Source: Nocardioidaceae bacterium (GTDB lineage: Bacteria; Actinomycetota; Actinomycetes; Propionibacteriales; Nocardioidaceae). Taken from it: DNA of 35,935 nt. This document shows, one piece after another, positions 1-8,066 of the stretch. Below the pieces are notes generated by a model, which saw only the letters and a list, made by a program, of their open reading frames with translations, was not told the DNA's origin and searched no databases. Positions within the stretch are counted from its first letter, which is position 1, and every line of letters begins with the position of its first letter. The stretch lies in contig JACCXZ010000032.1 in assembly GCA_013696745.1 (NCBI GenBank), positions 1-35,935 of the forward strand, read 5' to 3'. Both the position numbers and the translations under genes were made by a program.

Positions 1-2946
1 GTCCTCGCCCGGGGTGTCCGCGCCGCCCTGCTCGGCCTGCAGCTCACTGATCTGCTCGAGGAGGGCGTACAGCTCCTCGTTGGCCTGCTGGTACGCGCCG
101 AGGTCGTTCTCCTCCAGAGCGGCCAACGCCTCTTGTGTCCTCTCTTCGACCCGCTCCAGCAGTTGTTGAAGCGTCTCATCGGTCCCTGGTCCGGCCGGCG
201 GGTCCGGCTCGCCCGGCGGCGGCTCGGTCGGCGGGTCCGGCTCGCCGATCTCGCCATCTTCGATCCCCAGCACGCTGTTCAGCGCCTGGTCCAGACTCGT
301 CCCGAACCCGACGTCCTCGCCCAGCGAGGCCACGACGTACTGCAGCACCGGGTACGTACCCGTGGCCCCGGACGCCTGGGTGTAGATCGGCTGGACGTAC
401 AGCAGGCCCTCGCCGACCGGGAGGGTCAGCAGGTTGCCCGGCAGCACGTTGACGTTGTTCTGCCGGAACTGGAACAACTCTCCGGCGAGGCCGTCGTCGG
501 TGTTGATCTGGTTGGACATCTGGCTCGGACCCGGCACCTGTGTCTGCGTGGGCAGGCTCAGGATCTGCATCGTCCCGTAGCCCTCCTCGCTGTCGTCGGT
601 TGCGTCGGCGTTGACCGACACGAAGGACGCGAGGTTCTGGCGGTTGCTGGGTGCGAAGACGCTGGTCAGGGAGAACCGGGGCTCGTCGGCTCCCGGCACC
701 TGCACTGAGAGGTAGTACGGCGGCTGGCTGGTGGTGTCCGACGTCGGGTCCTCCGGGACGACCCACCGCTCGGCGGCGTTGTAGAAGTCGATGGCGTCGG
801 TGACGTGGTAACGCTGCAACACCTCGCGCTGCACCTTGAACAGGTCCTCTGGGTAGCGCAGGTGCTCCAGCAGCTCCGGAGAGATCTCCGATCGGTCCTG
901 CACCACGCCGGGGAAGACCTCGCGCCAGGTCGCCAGGATCGGATCCTCCTCGTCCCATTCGTACAGGTCGACTGTGCCGTCGTAGGCGTCGACGACCGCC
1001 TTGACCGAGTTGCGCATGTAGCTGACCTCGTCGGCGGGCAGCGCCGCGATCTGGGTCCCGTCGGTCAGCGTGTCCGACGTGGCGTCGTCCAGGCTCGTCT
1101 TCTCCGCCTGGGGGAAGGCGTTGGACGTGGTGTAGCCGTCGACGATCCACACGATCCGGCCGTTGACGATGGCCGGATAGGTGTTGCCGTCGACGGTCAA
1201 CCAGGGGGCCACCTTCTCGACCCGTTCGCGCGGCTCCCGGTCGTAGATGATCGTCGACTCCTCGTTGACCCGGTCGGACAGCACCAGGTTGGGTTCGCCG
1301 AACTTCAGCGCGTACAGCGCCTTGTTGAAGATCCCCCCGATCGGGACACCGCCCTCCCCGTCGTAGGTGAACGTCGAGGCGTCGCCCTCACCGTCGTCGC
1401 CGGCCGAACCCTGCGGCGTGTCCACTTCGACCTGGCTGGCGCCTTCGGGCGCACCCACGACGGAGTACTCGGGGCTCTGCTCACCGAAGTAGATCCGAGG
1501 CTGGTCCACCTCCAGCGAAGGGTCCGTGGACTGCAACGGGATGTCCTCGACCACGAACGACGGTTCACCGCCGGGGCCCCGCTCGTTGCCCTTGGCGGCG
1601 ACCACGCCGTAGCCGTGGGTGTAGACCGTGTGGTCGTTGGCCCAGTTGCGCTGGTTGTCGGCCAAACCGTCGATGTTGAGCTCACGGGCGGCGATGATGA
1701 CGTCCTGGGGCTGGTCGTTGTCCTCGAGCACGTAACGGTCGACGTCGAGGGTCTCGGGCACCGAGTAGTAGCCGCGAACCTGTTGGAGCTGTTCGAAGGC
1801 CGGCGACACCAGCGTCGGGTCGAGCAGTCGGGTGCCCGGCGTGTTGTCCGCCGCCGCGAGCAGCTCCTCGGCGCTCAAGGACGTCTGTGCGTCGTAGGGG
1901 ACCTCCTCCACCCCGGTCAGGGCGTACGCCTCGCGGGTGGAGTCGATGTTGCGGGCGATGTAGGGCGCCTCCCGATCCGGCTCGGACGGGTTGACCTGGA
2001 AGGACTGCATGATCGCCGGCCACACGCCGCTCACCAGGATCGAGGACAGCGCGAGCAGGCCCAGACCGATGGCCGGCAGCAGCAACGATCGCCAGATGAC
2101 GTTGGCGAAGAACAACAGCGCGCAGATCAAGGCGATGATGATCAGGATGTTCTTGCCGGGGATGCGAGCGTTCTCGTCCGTGTACGTCAGCCCGGTGACC
2201 AGCCCGCCGTCGGCGATGGACAGCTCGAAGCGGTCCAACCAGTACGCAAACGCCTTGAGCAGGACGAACAGGCCGACCAGGACCGACAGGTGCACCTGCG
2301 TCGAGGTCGCCACCCGGCTGTTCTTGTCCTGCAGCGTGATGCCGCCGTAGACGTAGTTGACGAGGGCGACGGCGATGATGCTGATCGCGAGCGTCGCGAA
2401 GCCAAACGAGGCGAGGAAGCGCAGCCACGGGAAGTCGAAGACGAAGAAGCCGAGGTCCATGGCGAAGTTGGGGTCCTCAGCACCGAAGGGTTGTCCGTGG
2501 CGCCACAGCACGAACGTCTGCCACTGCCCGGACGCCACCCCGCCGGCCGCCAGGCCCAGAAGCACGGCGATGGCGGCCACCAGACGCTTCTTGATCGGCT
2601 CGATGACCTCGCGGTAGCGGACCACCGGGTCGAAGCGCCGCGGCCTCGGCACCACCAGCGGCTGCGTCCGGTAGGCGATGATGATGTTGGCCGACACGAC
2701 GAGGGCGAACACCAGGCCCAGCATGAGGAACAACGCAGTGCGGGTGAACAGGATGGTGCTGAAGACATCGGTGTAGTCGACCGAGGAGAACCACAGGCGA
2801 TCGGTCCACACGCCGGTGAAAACGGCGCCGAGGAACAGGAGTCCGGCCAACGTGGTCAGGGTCGGCAGCAGTACCCGGCGCCCCGTGGGCTCACGCAGCT
2901 GCGTGGGCGCCGGGCGTGGGGCAGGGCTGTCGAATTCGTCGGCCAC
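1..2946 (-). CDS. UPF0182 family large membrane protein (3' end cut by window)
   Basis: This frame is open from a GTG at 2946 to the left edge (982 codons). It is missing from the ORF track only because its stop lies outside. The start is set by AGAGGAG four bases upstream. The N-terminal third holds several hydrophobic segments (for example LLPTLTTLAGLLFLGAVFTG, and IIIALICALLFFANVIW near residue 265). A long extracytoplasmic-looking domain follows, with conserved-looking stretches such as GPGPSQMSNQI and LPVGEGLLYVQPIY. The tail is acidic and Pro/Gly-rich (EPDPPTEPPPGEPDPP) and then helical with many Glu/Gln. This architecture and the usual length of about 980 residues match UPF0182 (Rv3193c-like) proteins, whose molecular function is unknown. 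Only a few codons are probably missing. It is the last visible gene of the moaE-led minus-strand run. Confidence 0.93.
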   Translation of the reverse strand, partial: MADEFDSPAPRPAPTQLREPTGRRVLLPTLTTLAGLLFLGAVFTGVWTDRLWFSSVDYTDVFSTILFTRTALFLMLGLVFALVVSANIIIAYRTQPLVVPRPRRFDPVVRYREVIEPIKKRLVAAIAVLLGLAAGGVASGQWQTFVLWRHGQPFGAEDPNFAMDLGFFVFDFPWLRFLASFGFATLAISIIAVALVNYVYGGITLQDKNSRVATSTQVHLSVLVGLFVLLKAFAYWLDRFELSIADGGLVTGLTYTDENARIPGKNILIIIALICALLFFANVIWRSLLLPAIGLGLLALSSILVSGVWPAIMQSFQVNPSEPDREAPYIARNIDSTREAYALTGVEEVPYDAQTSLSAEELLAAADNTPGTRLLDPTLVSPAFEQLQQVRGYYSVPETLDVDRYVLEDNDQPQDVIIAARELNIDGLADNQRNWANDHTVYTHGYGVVAAKGNERGPGGEPSFVVEDIPLQSTDPSLEVDQPRIYFGEQSPEYSVVGAPEGASQVEVDTPQGSAGDDGEGDASTFTYDGEGGVPIGGIFNKALYALKFGEPNLVLSDRVNEESTIIYDREPRERVEKVAPWLTVDGNTYPAIVNGRIVWIVDGYTTSNAFPQAEKTSLDDATSDTLTDGTQIAALPADEVSYMRNSVKAVVDAYDGTVDLYEWDEEDPILATWREVFPGVVQDRSEISPELLEHLRYPEDLFKVQREVLQRYHVTDAIDFYNAAERWVVPEDPTSDTTSQPPYYLSVQVPGADEPRFSLTSVFAPSNRQNLASFVSVNADATDDSEEGYGTMQILSLPTQTQVPGPSQMSNQINTDDGLAGELFQFRQNNVNVLPGNLLTLPVGEGLLYVQPIYTQASGATGTYPVLQYVVASLGEDVGFGTSLDQALNSVLGIEDGEIGEPDPPTEPPPGEPDPPAGPGTDETLQQLLERVEERTQEALAALEENDLGAYQQANEELYALLEQISELQAEQGGADTPGED

Positions 2947-2994
2947 GTGTCTCCTCTGTCGGTACGGGTTGCGCTGTTGGTACGGGTAGCGCTG

Positions 2995-3510
2995 TCAGTC
3001 TGTCAAAGTCTGAAACAGGAGCCCCACCAGCGTCGGGACGAGGTCGACTCCGTCGAGCACGTCAGCCGTGTCGTCGTGCGACCTCAGCCGTAGCGCGCAG
3101 TGCGCCCGACCGTCTCGGGTGACGGCCACGGCCATCCGCACCTCGTGGGCATCGGGGTGCTCCGCTGCGAGCACCTTGGCCTGCTCGGCGTCGTCCGGTA
3201 GCTCCCCCTCTGCGCCAAGCGGGAGCACCAGCCGCTCGACCACCGTGGCGCAGCCGGCCACGCCTGGTGGCCACATGATCCCCGTCAGCACCTCCTCGAG
3301 ATCCTGGTCGGCGGGCACCTCGTCCTGCTCGATCGGCGTGAGGCTGCCGGCCGCATCGGTGGGCAGCCCGAGCGTAGCGGCCAGCTCGGGCTCGGCGTCG
3401 ATCAGCTCGGAGGTCGTGACCAGGGCGTACAGGCGGGGAGGCTGGTCCCAGCCGGCCGCCGCCACATGTCTTTCGACCTCCAGCACCACGGTGCGGACGG
3501 CGTCAGTCAT
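2995..3510 (-). CDS. PPA1309 family protein
   Basis: A 171-residue acidic soluble protein beginning MTDAVRTVVLEVERHVAAAGWDQPPRLYAL. The pattern of an N-terminal helix, a WDQPPRLYALV strand and a central IMWPPGVAGCA segment is that of the actinobacterial PPA1309 family, named from a Cutibacterium protein of unknown function. No catalytic motif, signal peptide or membrane segment is visible. It sits 26 bp after the YlbL-like protease and 48 bp before the UPF0182 gene, so the three are probably co-transcribed. The fixed neighbourhood of these genes in actinobacteria hints at a shared envelope-related role, which is inference. The shine-dalgarno is weak (GGGA). Confidence 0.88.
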   Translation of the reverse strand: MTDAVRTVVLEVERHVAAAGWDQPPRLYALVTTSELIDAEPELAATLGLPTDAAGSLTPIEQDEVPADQDLEEVLTGIMWPPGVAGCATVVERLVLPLGAEGELPDDAEQAKVLAAEHPDAHEVRMAVAVTRDGRAHCALRLRSHDDTADVLDGVDLVPTLVGLLFQTLTD

Positions 3511-3536
3511 CTGCTGGTCCCGTCACCGGGGCTCTC

Positions 3537-4619
3537 TCAACACGTCGGTACCGAGGCGTCGGGGTCCTCGGCGAGGGCCTCGAGCGAGGAGATCGCGCCC
3601 TCCAGCGTCTCGATCCGGAGCACGGTGATCTGGGCGAAGTCGACCGGGGCGCGCAGCGCCTCCGTACAGTTGCCGGCCGGGGACAGGAAGAATGTGGCAC
3701 CTTCTTCTTGCGAGGACACCAGCTTCTGTGCGACGCCGCCGATCTGTCCCACGTTGCCGTCGTAGTCGATCTCGCCGGTGCCGGCGACCACCTCGCCACC
3801 GGTGAGGCTGCCCGGGGTGAGCTTGTCGTAGATCGCCAGCGCGAACATCGAGCCCGCGCTGGGCCCGCCGATGCTGCGCTCGAGGTTGAAGGTCACGTCG
3901 ACGGGCACGTCGAACCCGGGACCCACGGTGATGCCGATCGACGTGCGCGGTCCGTCGACGTCGTCGTCGGTCTCCTCGGCCGTGATGTCGACCGTGCGCG
4001 GTTCACCGGCACGCAGCACCGTCACCGCGATGGTGTCGCCCGGCTCCCTGGAGCGCACGGCGGTGACGACGGCGTCGCTGTCGGCGACCGGGTCACCGTC
4101 GACGGCGAGGATGCGGTCGCCCGGCTCGAGGACGCCGTCGGAGGGTCCGTCCACGACCACACCTGCGACCAGCACGTACTCCTCGACGTCGTACCCGGCG
4201 GCACGTACGCCAGCCACCTCGGAGGTCTCCTGGGAGCCGGTCATGGCCACCCGGGTCAGGTCCTGGGCCTCCTGCGCGGACTGTTCCGGCGGGTACACCA
4301 CGTCGCGTGGGATCAGCGCGTCCTCGGGGTCGAACCATGCGCCGAGGGCCTGGAACAGTGTCACCTTGCTGTCGGCTCGGGTCACCTGGGCAGTGGTCAG
4401 CCGCAGCTCGCCCTCGGTCGGGTACGTCTGCACCTCGCTGCCGAAGGAGATGACGTCCTGGTCGGTGGGCCGGCCGGCCGCGCTGATGTCGGAGCCCAGG
4501 GTGTCGGCGGTGAGCCCCGGGGACTCCAGGACGTACGGGACGGGCACCAGGAATGCGACGCTGACCAGGATGGTGAGCAACACACCAGCGACCGTCAAGG
4601 TCGAGGCGCGCTGGGTCAT
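3537..4619 (-). CDS. YlbL-type PDZ/Lon-like (S16) membrane-anchored protease
   Basis: 360 residues starting MTQRASTLTVAG. The ORF track starts 70 codons too early, in low-complexity Arg/Pro sequence, whereas GAGAGG precedes this ATG. Residues about 6-28 form one transmembrane anchor, so the rest should face outward. A PDZ domain spans about residues 150-235 (VLEPGDRILAVDGDPV). The C-terminal Lon-like domain has Ser254 in GGPSAGS and Lys299 in GGVAQKLVS. Their 45-residue spacing is close to that of the Ser-Lys dyad in Lon proteases. Both catalytic residues are therefore present. Known relatives are YlbL and the Rv3194c-type PDZ proteins, but the substrate is unknown. It lies 13 bp downstream of a small membrane protein gene and 26 bp upstream of the PPA1309 gene. 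Confidence 0.92.
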   Translation of the reverse strand: MTQRASTLTVAGVLLTILVSVAFLVPVPYVLESPGLTADTLGSDISAAGRPTDQDVISFGSEVQTYPTEGELRLTTAQVTRADSKVTLFQALGAWFDPEDALIPRDVVYPPEQSAQEAQDLTRVAMTGSQETSEVAGVRAAGYDVEEYVLVAGVVVDGPSDGVLEPGDRILAVDGDPVADSDAVVTAVRSREPGDTIAVTVLRAGEPRTVDITAEETDDDVDGPRTSIGITVGPGFDVPVDVTFNLERSIGGPSAGSMFALAIYDKLTPGSLTGGEVVAGTGEIDYDGNVGQIGGVAQKLVSSQEEGATFFLSPAGNCTEALRAPVDFAQITVLRIETLEGAISSLEALAEDPDASVPTC

Positions 4620-4632
4620 GCGGTCAAGCCTC

Positions 4633-4905
4633 TCACCGGCCGACAACGCCGGGAGGGCGCGGGTGCGCGGCTCCGTCTCGCAGCACACGTTGGGACGGAC
4701 GCACGGCGACGCCGCTGGGGCGCTCCGGGCTCTGGGCGACCACGTGACGGGCCGCGGACGGCACGGGGCGCGCCAACGCCGCACCGAAACGCTCGGCCTG
4801 CACCTGCTCGTCGGGTTCGCGTCGGGCACGCCCCGCCCAGGTGGCCCACAGCATCGCCAGGGCTGTCAGTCCGAGAGGGACCGCGAGCCAGTACAGGATC
4901 TCCAC
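4633..4905 (-). CDS. small single-pass membrane protein, function unknown
   Basis: A 90-residue ORF with a GTG start (decoded MEILYWLAVPLGL). Residues about 3-24 are one strongly hydrophobic helix (ILYWLAVPLGLTALAMLWATW), followed by a basic Arg/Pro-rich tail with a short acidic patch (REPDEQVQAERFG). It lies between moaE (41 bp away) and the YlbL-like protease (13 bp) on the same strand, so it is probably in that operon. I recognise small proteins of this shape beside ylbL-like genes in actinobacteria but no named family. Its tail has unusually high Arg/Pro content, so the exact C-terminus is less certain than the helix. Confidence 0.7.
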   Translation of the reverse strand: MEILYWLAVPLGLTALAMLWATWAGRARREPDEQVQAERFGAALARPVPSAARHVVAQSPERPSGVAVRPSQRVLRDGAAHPRPPGVVGR

Positions 4906-4946
4906 CGGCCCAGACTAGGCGGCGCAGTCCCGGCACGGCCGCAGCC

Positions 4947-5384
4947 TCACGGCGTGCCGACCCACTCGTCGGCGCCGTCCTCGAAGACCTGGTGCTTCCA
5001 GATCGGCACCGTGCCCTTGAGCTCGTCGATCAGATCCCTGCAGGCGGCGAACGCCTCGCCACGGTGCACGGCGCTGACACCGACCACCACGGCCAGGTCC
5101 CCGACGACCAGGTCACCTACCCGGTGCACCGCGGCCACTGCCAGCACGTCGTGGCGTGCCGCCACGTCCCGCGTGGCGTCCTCGAGCCGCTGCAGGGCGG
5201 TGGGGTGCGCCGAGTACGACAGCGCCGTCACGCCGCGCTGTTGGTCGTGGTCGCGCACGACACCGACGAACACGGTGACTCCTCCGGCGGACTCGTCGGC
5301 CACGGCCTCGTGGACCTCGGACTCCAGCAGGGGCGTCTCCCGGATGTCGAGAAGTCGTACCGCGTCGCGAACGGGCTCGGCCAT
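4947..5384 (-). CDS. moaE: molybdopterin synthase catalytic subunit MoaE
   Basis: A 145-residue protein that, with MoaD, inserts two sulfurs into cyclic pyranopterin monophosphate to form molybdopterin. Recognisable MoaE segments are GGVTVFVGVVRDHDQQRGVTALSYSAHP, HRVGDLVVGDLAVVVGVSAVHRGEAF and the C-terminal LKGTVPIWKHQVFEDG, which carries the catalytic Lys of the IWK(H/K) motif. The ORF track starts 88 codons too early. The chosen ATG at 5384 sits 7 nt below a TAGGCT -10 hexamer, suggesting leaderless initiation. It heads the minus-strand run and is divergent from the zincin-like gene. MoaD is not in the window, although MoeZ (24333-25505) belongs to the same sulfur-transfer chemistry. Confidence 0.95.
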   Translation of the reverse strand: MAEPVRDAVRLLDIRETPLLESEVHEAVADESAGGVTVFVGVVRDHDQQRGVTALSYSAHPTALQRLEDATRDVAARHDVLAVAAVHRVGDLVVGDLAVVVGVSAVHRGEAFAACRDLIDELKGTVPIWKHQVFEDGADEWVGTP

Positions 5385-5391
5385 GATCGGC

Positions 5392-5397
5392 AGCCTA
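5392..5397 (-). promoter_or_regulatory. candidate leaderless -10 for moaE
   Basis: TAGGCT on the minus strand lies 7 nt before the moaE ATG, so transcription would begin at or next to the start codon. No convincing -35 is visible. This is inferred from spacing and from its recurrence at other starts in the window. Confidence 0.45.
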
Positions 5398-5426
5398 CGC
5401 ACGAAGGGACCTCCGAGGTGGCCCGG

Positions 5427-5432
5427 TACGTT
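5427..5432 (+). promoter_or_regulatory. candidate leaderless -10 for zincin-like gene
   Basis: TACGTT, then 6 nt (GGGCGC), then the ATG at 5439, with no Shine-Dalgarno. The 54-bp gap to moaE therefore holds two divergent -10 elements. Confidence 0.45.
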
Positions 5433-5438
5433 GGGCGC

Positions 5439-6821
5439 ATGGCCAGTTCCGATGACGTTCCCGACCGCAACCGCCCGGACGACGACGACTCCGAGCAGCC
5501 GGCGAACCCGTTTGCGGGTACGCCCTTCGAGCAGCTGCTCGGCGGCATGGGAGGTGCCCTCGGGGGCACCGGCGGCCAGATGCCGGACCTCGGCGCCATG
5601 ATGGGGCAGCTTCAGCAGATGTTCGCCGGTGCGAGTGGGCCGGGGCACGTGAACTGGGATCTGGCTACCCAGGTGGCTCGCACCCGGGTGGCGCAGCAGC
5701 CCGACCCGTCGCCCGGCGACGCCGACCGGGTGCGCGTCGTCGATGCCGCGAGACTCGCCGAGCTCTGGCTGGACGAGGTCACCGACCTGCCGGCCGGTGC
5801 CACCAGCGTCGACGTCTGGAGCCGCGCGGAATGGGTGGAGCAGACCAGGGCGAGCTGGGAGCAGCTCGTCGAGCCCATCGCCACCAACGTCGTGCGCGCC
5901 ATGGGCGAGGCGCTGCCGGACCAGGTCCGCCAGATGGCCGGGCCGTTGATGTCCATGTTCGGCCAGGTCGGTGGTGCGATCTTCGGCCAGCAGGTAGGAC
6001 AGGCGGTCGGCGAGCTGGCCACCGAGGTGGTCGGTGCCGCGGACGTGGGCCTGCCCCTCGTCGCACCCGGCCGTTCAGCGCTGCTGCCCACCAACGTCCG
6101 ACAGTTCAGTGAGGGCCTGGCTCAGTCCGACGACGACGTCTTGTTGTACCTCGCGCTGCGCGAGTGCGCCGCCCAACGGCTGTTCGTCCACGTGCCGTGG
6201 CTCAAGGCGCACCTGTTCGGTGCCGTCGAGGACTTCGGCCGCGGCACCAGCATCGATGTGAGCAAGATCGAGTCCCAGCTCACGACATTGGACCCGAGCG
6301 ACCCGGCCAAGATCCAGGAGGCCCTGGCGGGTGGTCTGTTCGAGCCGGAGAACACCCCGGCCCAAAAGGCTGCGCTCATCCGGCTGGAGACCGCCCTGGC
6401 CCTGGTCGAGGGATGGGTCGACGAGGTCGTCACCCAGGCCACCGTCGACCGAATGCCCACCGCGGTGGCTCTGCGCGAGGCCGTTCGCCGGCGTCGTGCC
6501 GCCGGTGGCCCGGCCGAGCAGACCTTCGCCTCGCTGGTCGGCCTGGACCTGCGGCCCCGCCGGTTGCGCGATGCCTCCAACCTGTGGGCGGCTGTGCGCG
6601 ACGCCCGGGGACCGCATGGACGGGACGCGATCTGGTCGCACCCCGACCTGCTGCCGACCCACGAGGACCTCGACGACCCGATGGGTTTCGTCGCCGGCGC
6701 CGAGACCGACGAGCCCACCGCCGAGGGCGAGCTCGACTTCGACACCGCGCTTGCGCAGCTGCTCGACGACGCCGAGACCGATGACGACGGGGACAGCCGC
6801 CCACCGCCTCCCCACGGGTGA
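5439..6821 (+). CDS. DUF2342 / zincin-like putative hydrolase, possible ligand loss
   Basis: 460 residues starting MASSDDVPDRNRPDDDD. The track merges it into an artefactual 1037-codon frame. An acidic, Gly-rich low-complexity N-terminus (about residues 1-70, with GGMGGALGGTGGQMPDLGAMMGQL) precedes a mostly helical body containing GGAIFGQQVGQAVGELATEV and PAEQTFASLVGLDLRPRRLRDA. These are hallmarks of the actinobacterial DUF2342 (zincin_2) family, like Rv3195. Most relatives I remember carry REAAHQRLF at the putative metal site. Here residues 241-247 read RECAAQR, so the expected His is Ala and a Cys is introduced. Peptidase activity is thus doubtful. The stop overlaps the GTG of the following Nudix gene (GTGA), indicating translational coupling. 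Confidence 0.9.
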   Translation: MASSDDVPDRNRPDDDDSEQPANPFAGTPFEQLLGGMGGALGGTGGQMPDLGAMMGQLQQMFAGASGPGHVNWDLATQVARTRVAQQPDPSPGDADRVRVVDAARLAELWLDEVTDLPAGATSVDVWSRAEWVEQTRASWEQLVEPIATNVVRAMGEALPDQVRQMAGPLMSMFGQVGGAIFGQQVGQAVGELATEVVGAADVGLPLVAPGRSALLPTNVRQFSEGLAQSDDDVLLYLALRECAAQRLFVHVPWLKAHLFGAVEDFGRGTSIDVSKIESQLTTLDPSDPAKIQEALAGGLFEPENTPAQKAALIRLETALALVEGWVDEVVTQATVDRMPTAVALREAVRRRRAAGGPAEQTFASLVGLDLRPRRLRDASNLWAAVRDARGPHGRDAIWSHPDLLPTHEDLDDPMGFVAGAETDEPTAEGELDFDTALAQLLDDAETDDDGDSRPPPPHG

Positions 6822-7426
6822 GCCTGCACCGCGACACCGCCCGGGTCCTGGACGCCTGGTCCGCGCCCGACCCGGCCCAAGAACAGCTGCGGAGCACGTA
6901 CCTCCAGCACCTGCTGCGTCATCCGGACGCGATGTCTCGTTCCTGTTCACCGGACCACATCACCGCCAGCGCCCTCATCGTCAGCCACGACCACCGGCGG
7001 GTGCTGCTCACACTGCACGCCCGGCTCGGACGGTGGTTGCAGACCGGTGGGCACTGCGAGGACGACCGGAGCCTGCACCGGGCGGCGCTGCGCGAGGCGC
7101 AGGAGGAGAGCGGCATGCAGGATCTCGTCATCGATCAGGTGCCGGTCCTGCTGTCCCGGCATCCGGTGCCCTGCGGGCCGCTGCGTCCGGCGCACCACCT
7201 CGACGTCCAGCACGTGTGCGTCGCGCTGGCCGACGCGGTGGCCGTGCGCGGCGAGGAGTCGCTGGACCTCGCCTGGTTCGACGCGGACGACCTGCCCGAT
7301 CAGTCCGATGACTCGATGCGCAGGCTGGTCAACGCCTGTCTCGTCCGGCTCCGGCACCCGGTGTCGACCCTTCAGTCATCCCTGTCCCAGGGCAGCCCGG
7401 CGACCGCGGACACGCCCTCCAAGTAG
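6818..7426 (+). CDS. Nudix hydrolase
   Basis: A 202-residue protein with a GTG start overlapping the previous stop by four bases. The Nudix fold is visible from ITASALIVSHDHRRVLLTLHARLGRWLQTGGH. The Nudix box GGHCEDDRSLHRAALREAQEESGM keeps the REAQEESG core that binds Mg2+ and positions water for attack on X-linked nucleoside diphosphates. The first Glu of the canonical box is replaced (Arg at that register, acidic residues just before it). WLQTGGHCE is typical of an actinobacterial subgroup whose substrate is not established. The C-terminal tail is polar and probably disordered. Its 3' end overlaps the convergent metallopeptidase gene by 55 bp. Confidence 0.88.
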   Translation: MSLHRDTARVLDAWSAPDPAQEQLRSTYLQHLLRHPDAMSRSCSPDHITASALIVSHDHRRVLLTLHARLGRWLQTGGHCEDDRSLHRAALREAQEESGMQDLVIDQVPVLLSRHPVPCGPLRPAHHLDVQHVCVALADAVAVRGEESLDLAWFDADDLPDQSDDSMRRLVNACLVRLRHPVSTLQSSLSQGSPATADTPSK

Positions 7427-7932
7427 CCTCGTGCCCGCTCGGTGCGGGGATAGCGCTCCACCATGACCCAGAAGTCGGGTCCGTGGCCGGAGACCAACAG
7501 GTGCGTCAGCTCGTGCACCAGGACGTAGTCGATCACCCATGGCGGCATCCCCTGCAGCCGCGCGGACAGCCGGATGGTGCGGTCGGGGATCGTGCACGAG
7601 CCCCAGCGCGTCTGCTGGTTGTCGACCCAGCGCACCGACTCCGGCACCGCCTGGCCGTCGAGGTATCGGCGGGACAGCTCCTCAGCGCGCGTCATCAGCT
7701 CGTCGTCAGTGGGGCGGCGCCGCCGTTCTCGTCGCTCGAGGCGGACCAGCATGGCCTCGACCCAGCGGTGCTCCTCGGCACCGCTCAGTCGAGCCGGCAC
7801 CATCACGACCACCTTCTCACCCTCACGGTGGGCCGACACCGTACGAGTGCGCCGACGGCTGCGGCGGATCTCCACCTCGAGGCGTTCGCGGTCGCTGCCA
7901 GTCCGGTCGGTTGCCGTTGCGTCCCGCGCCAT
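7372..7932 (-). CDS. SprT/M48-like zinc metallopeptidase (YgjP/DUF45 type)
   Basis: 186 residues. The start at 7932 is chosen over the track start (61 codons upstream) because GGGAGG lies 7 nt before it and a TAGGTT -10 is found around 7964-7969. The N-terminal half is strongly basic (RRSRRRTRTVSAHREGEK). The catalytic half contains the conserved TRWGSC segment and then HELTH at residues 140-144 with a third candidate ligand His150 (SGHGPDFW), as expected for DUF45/YgjP-type gluzincins. No signal peptide is present, so it should be cytoplasmic, and the substrate is unknown. It converges on the Nudix gene with a 55-bp overlap of coding ends, leaving no room for a separate terminator. Confidence 0.9.
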   Translation of the reverse strand: MARDATATDRTGSDRERLEVEIRRSRRRTRTVSAHREGEKVVVMVPARLSGAEEHRWVEAMLVRLERRERRRRPTDDELMTRAEELSRRYLDGQAVPESVRWVDNQQTRWGSCTIPDRTIRLSARLQGMPPWVIDYVLVHELTHLLVSGHGPDFWVMVERYPRTERARGYLEGVSAVAGLPWDRDD

Positions 7933-8066
7933 CTGCGTACCTCCCGCGTCGGGTTCGCGCCCCAACCTAGCCCGCGCGACGGCGACAAGCGCCGCCCATG
8001 CTGCGGCTGGGTGTCGTACGGTGACCGGAGCGCGCGTACGGCGGGCTGCACCGGACAACGGGGGCG

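Noticed and set aside
805-3093. 762-codon plus-strand ORF
   Set aside because: Antisense shadow of the UPF0182 gene, with His/Val/Asp/Arg-rich composition typical of such shadows and no domain.
3708-6821. 1037-codon plus-strand ORF
   Set aside because: Only its last 460 codons (from 5439) are a real protein. The first part is antisense to ylbL-like and moaE genes and lacks stops because of high GC.
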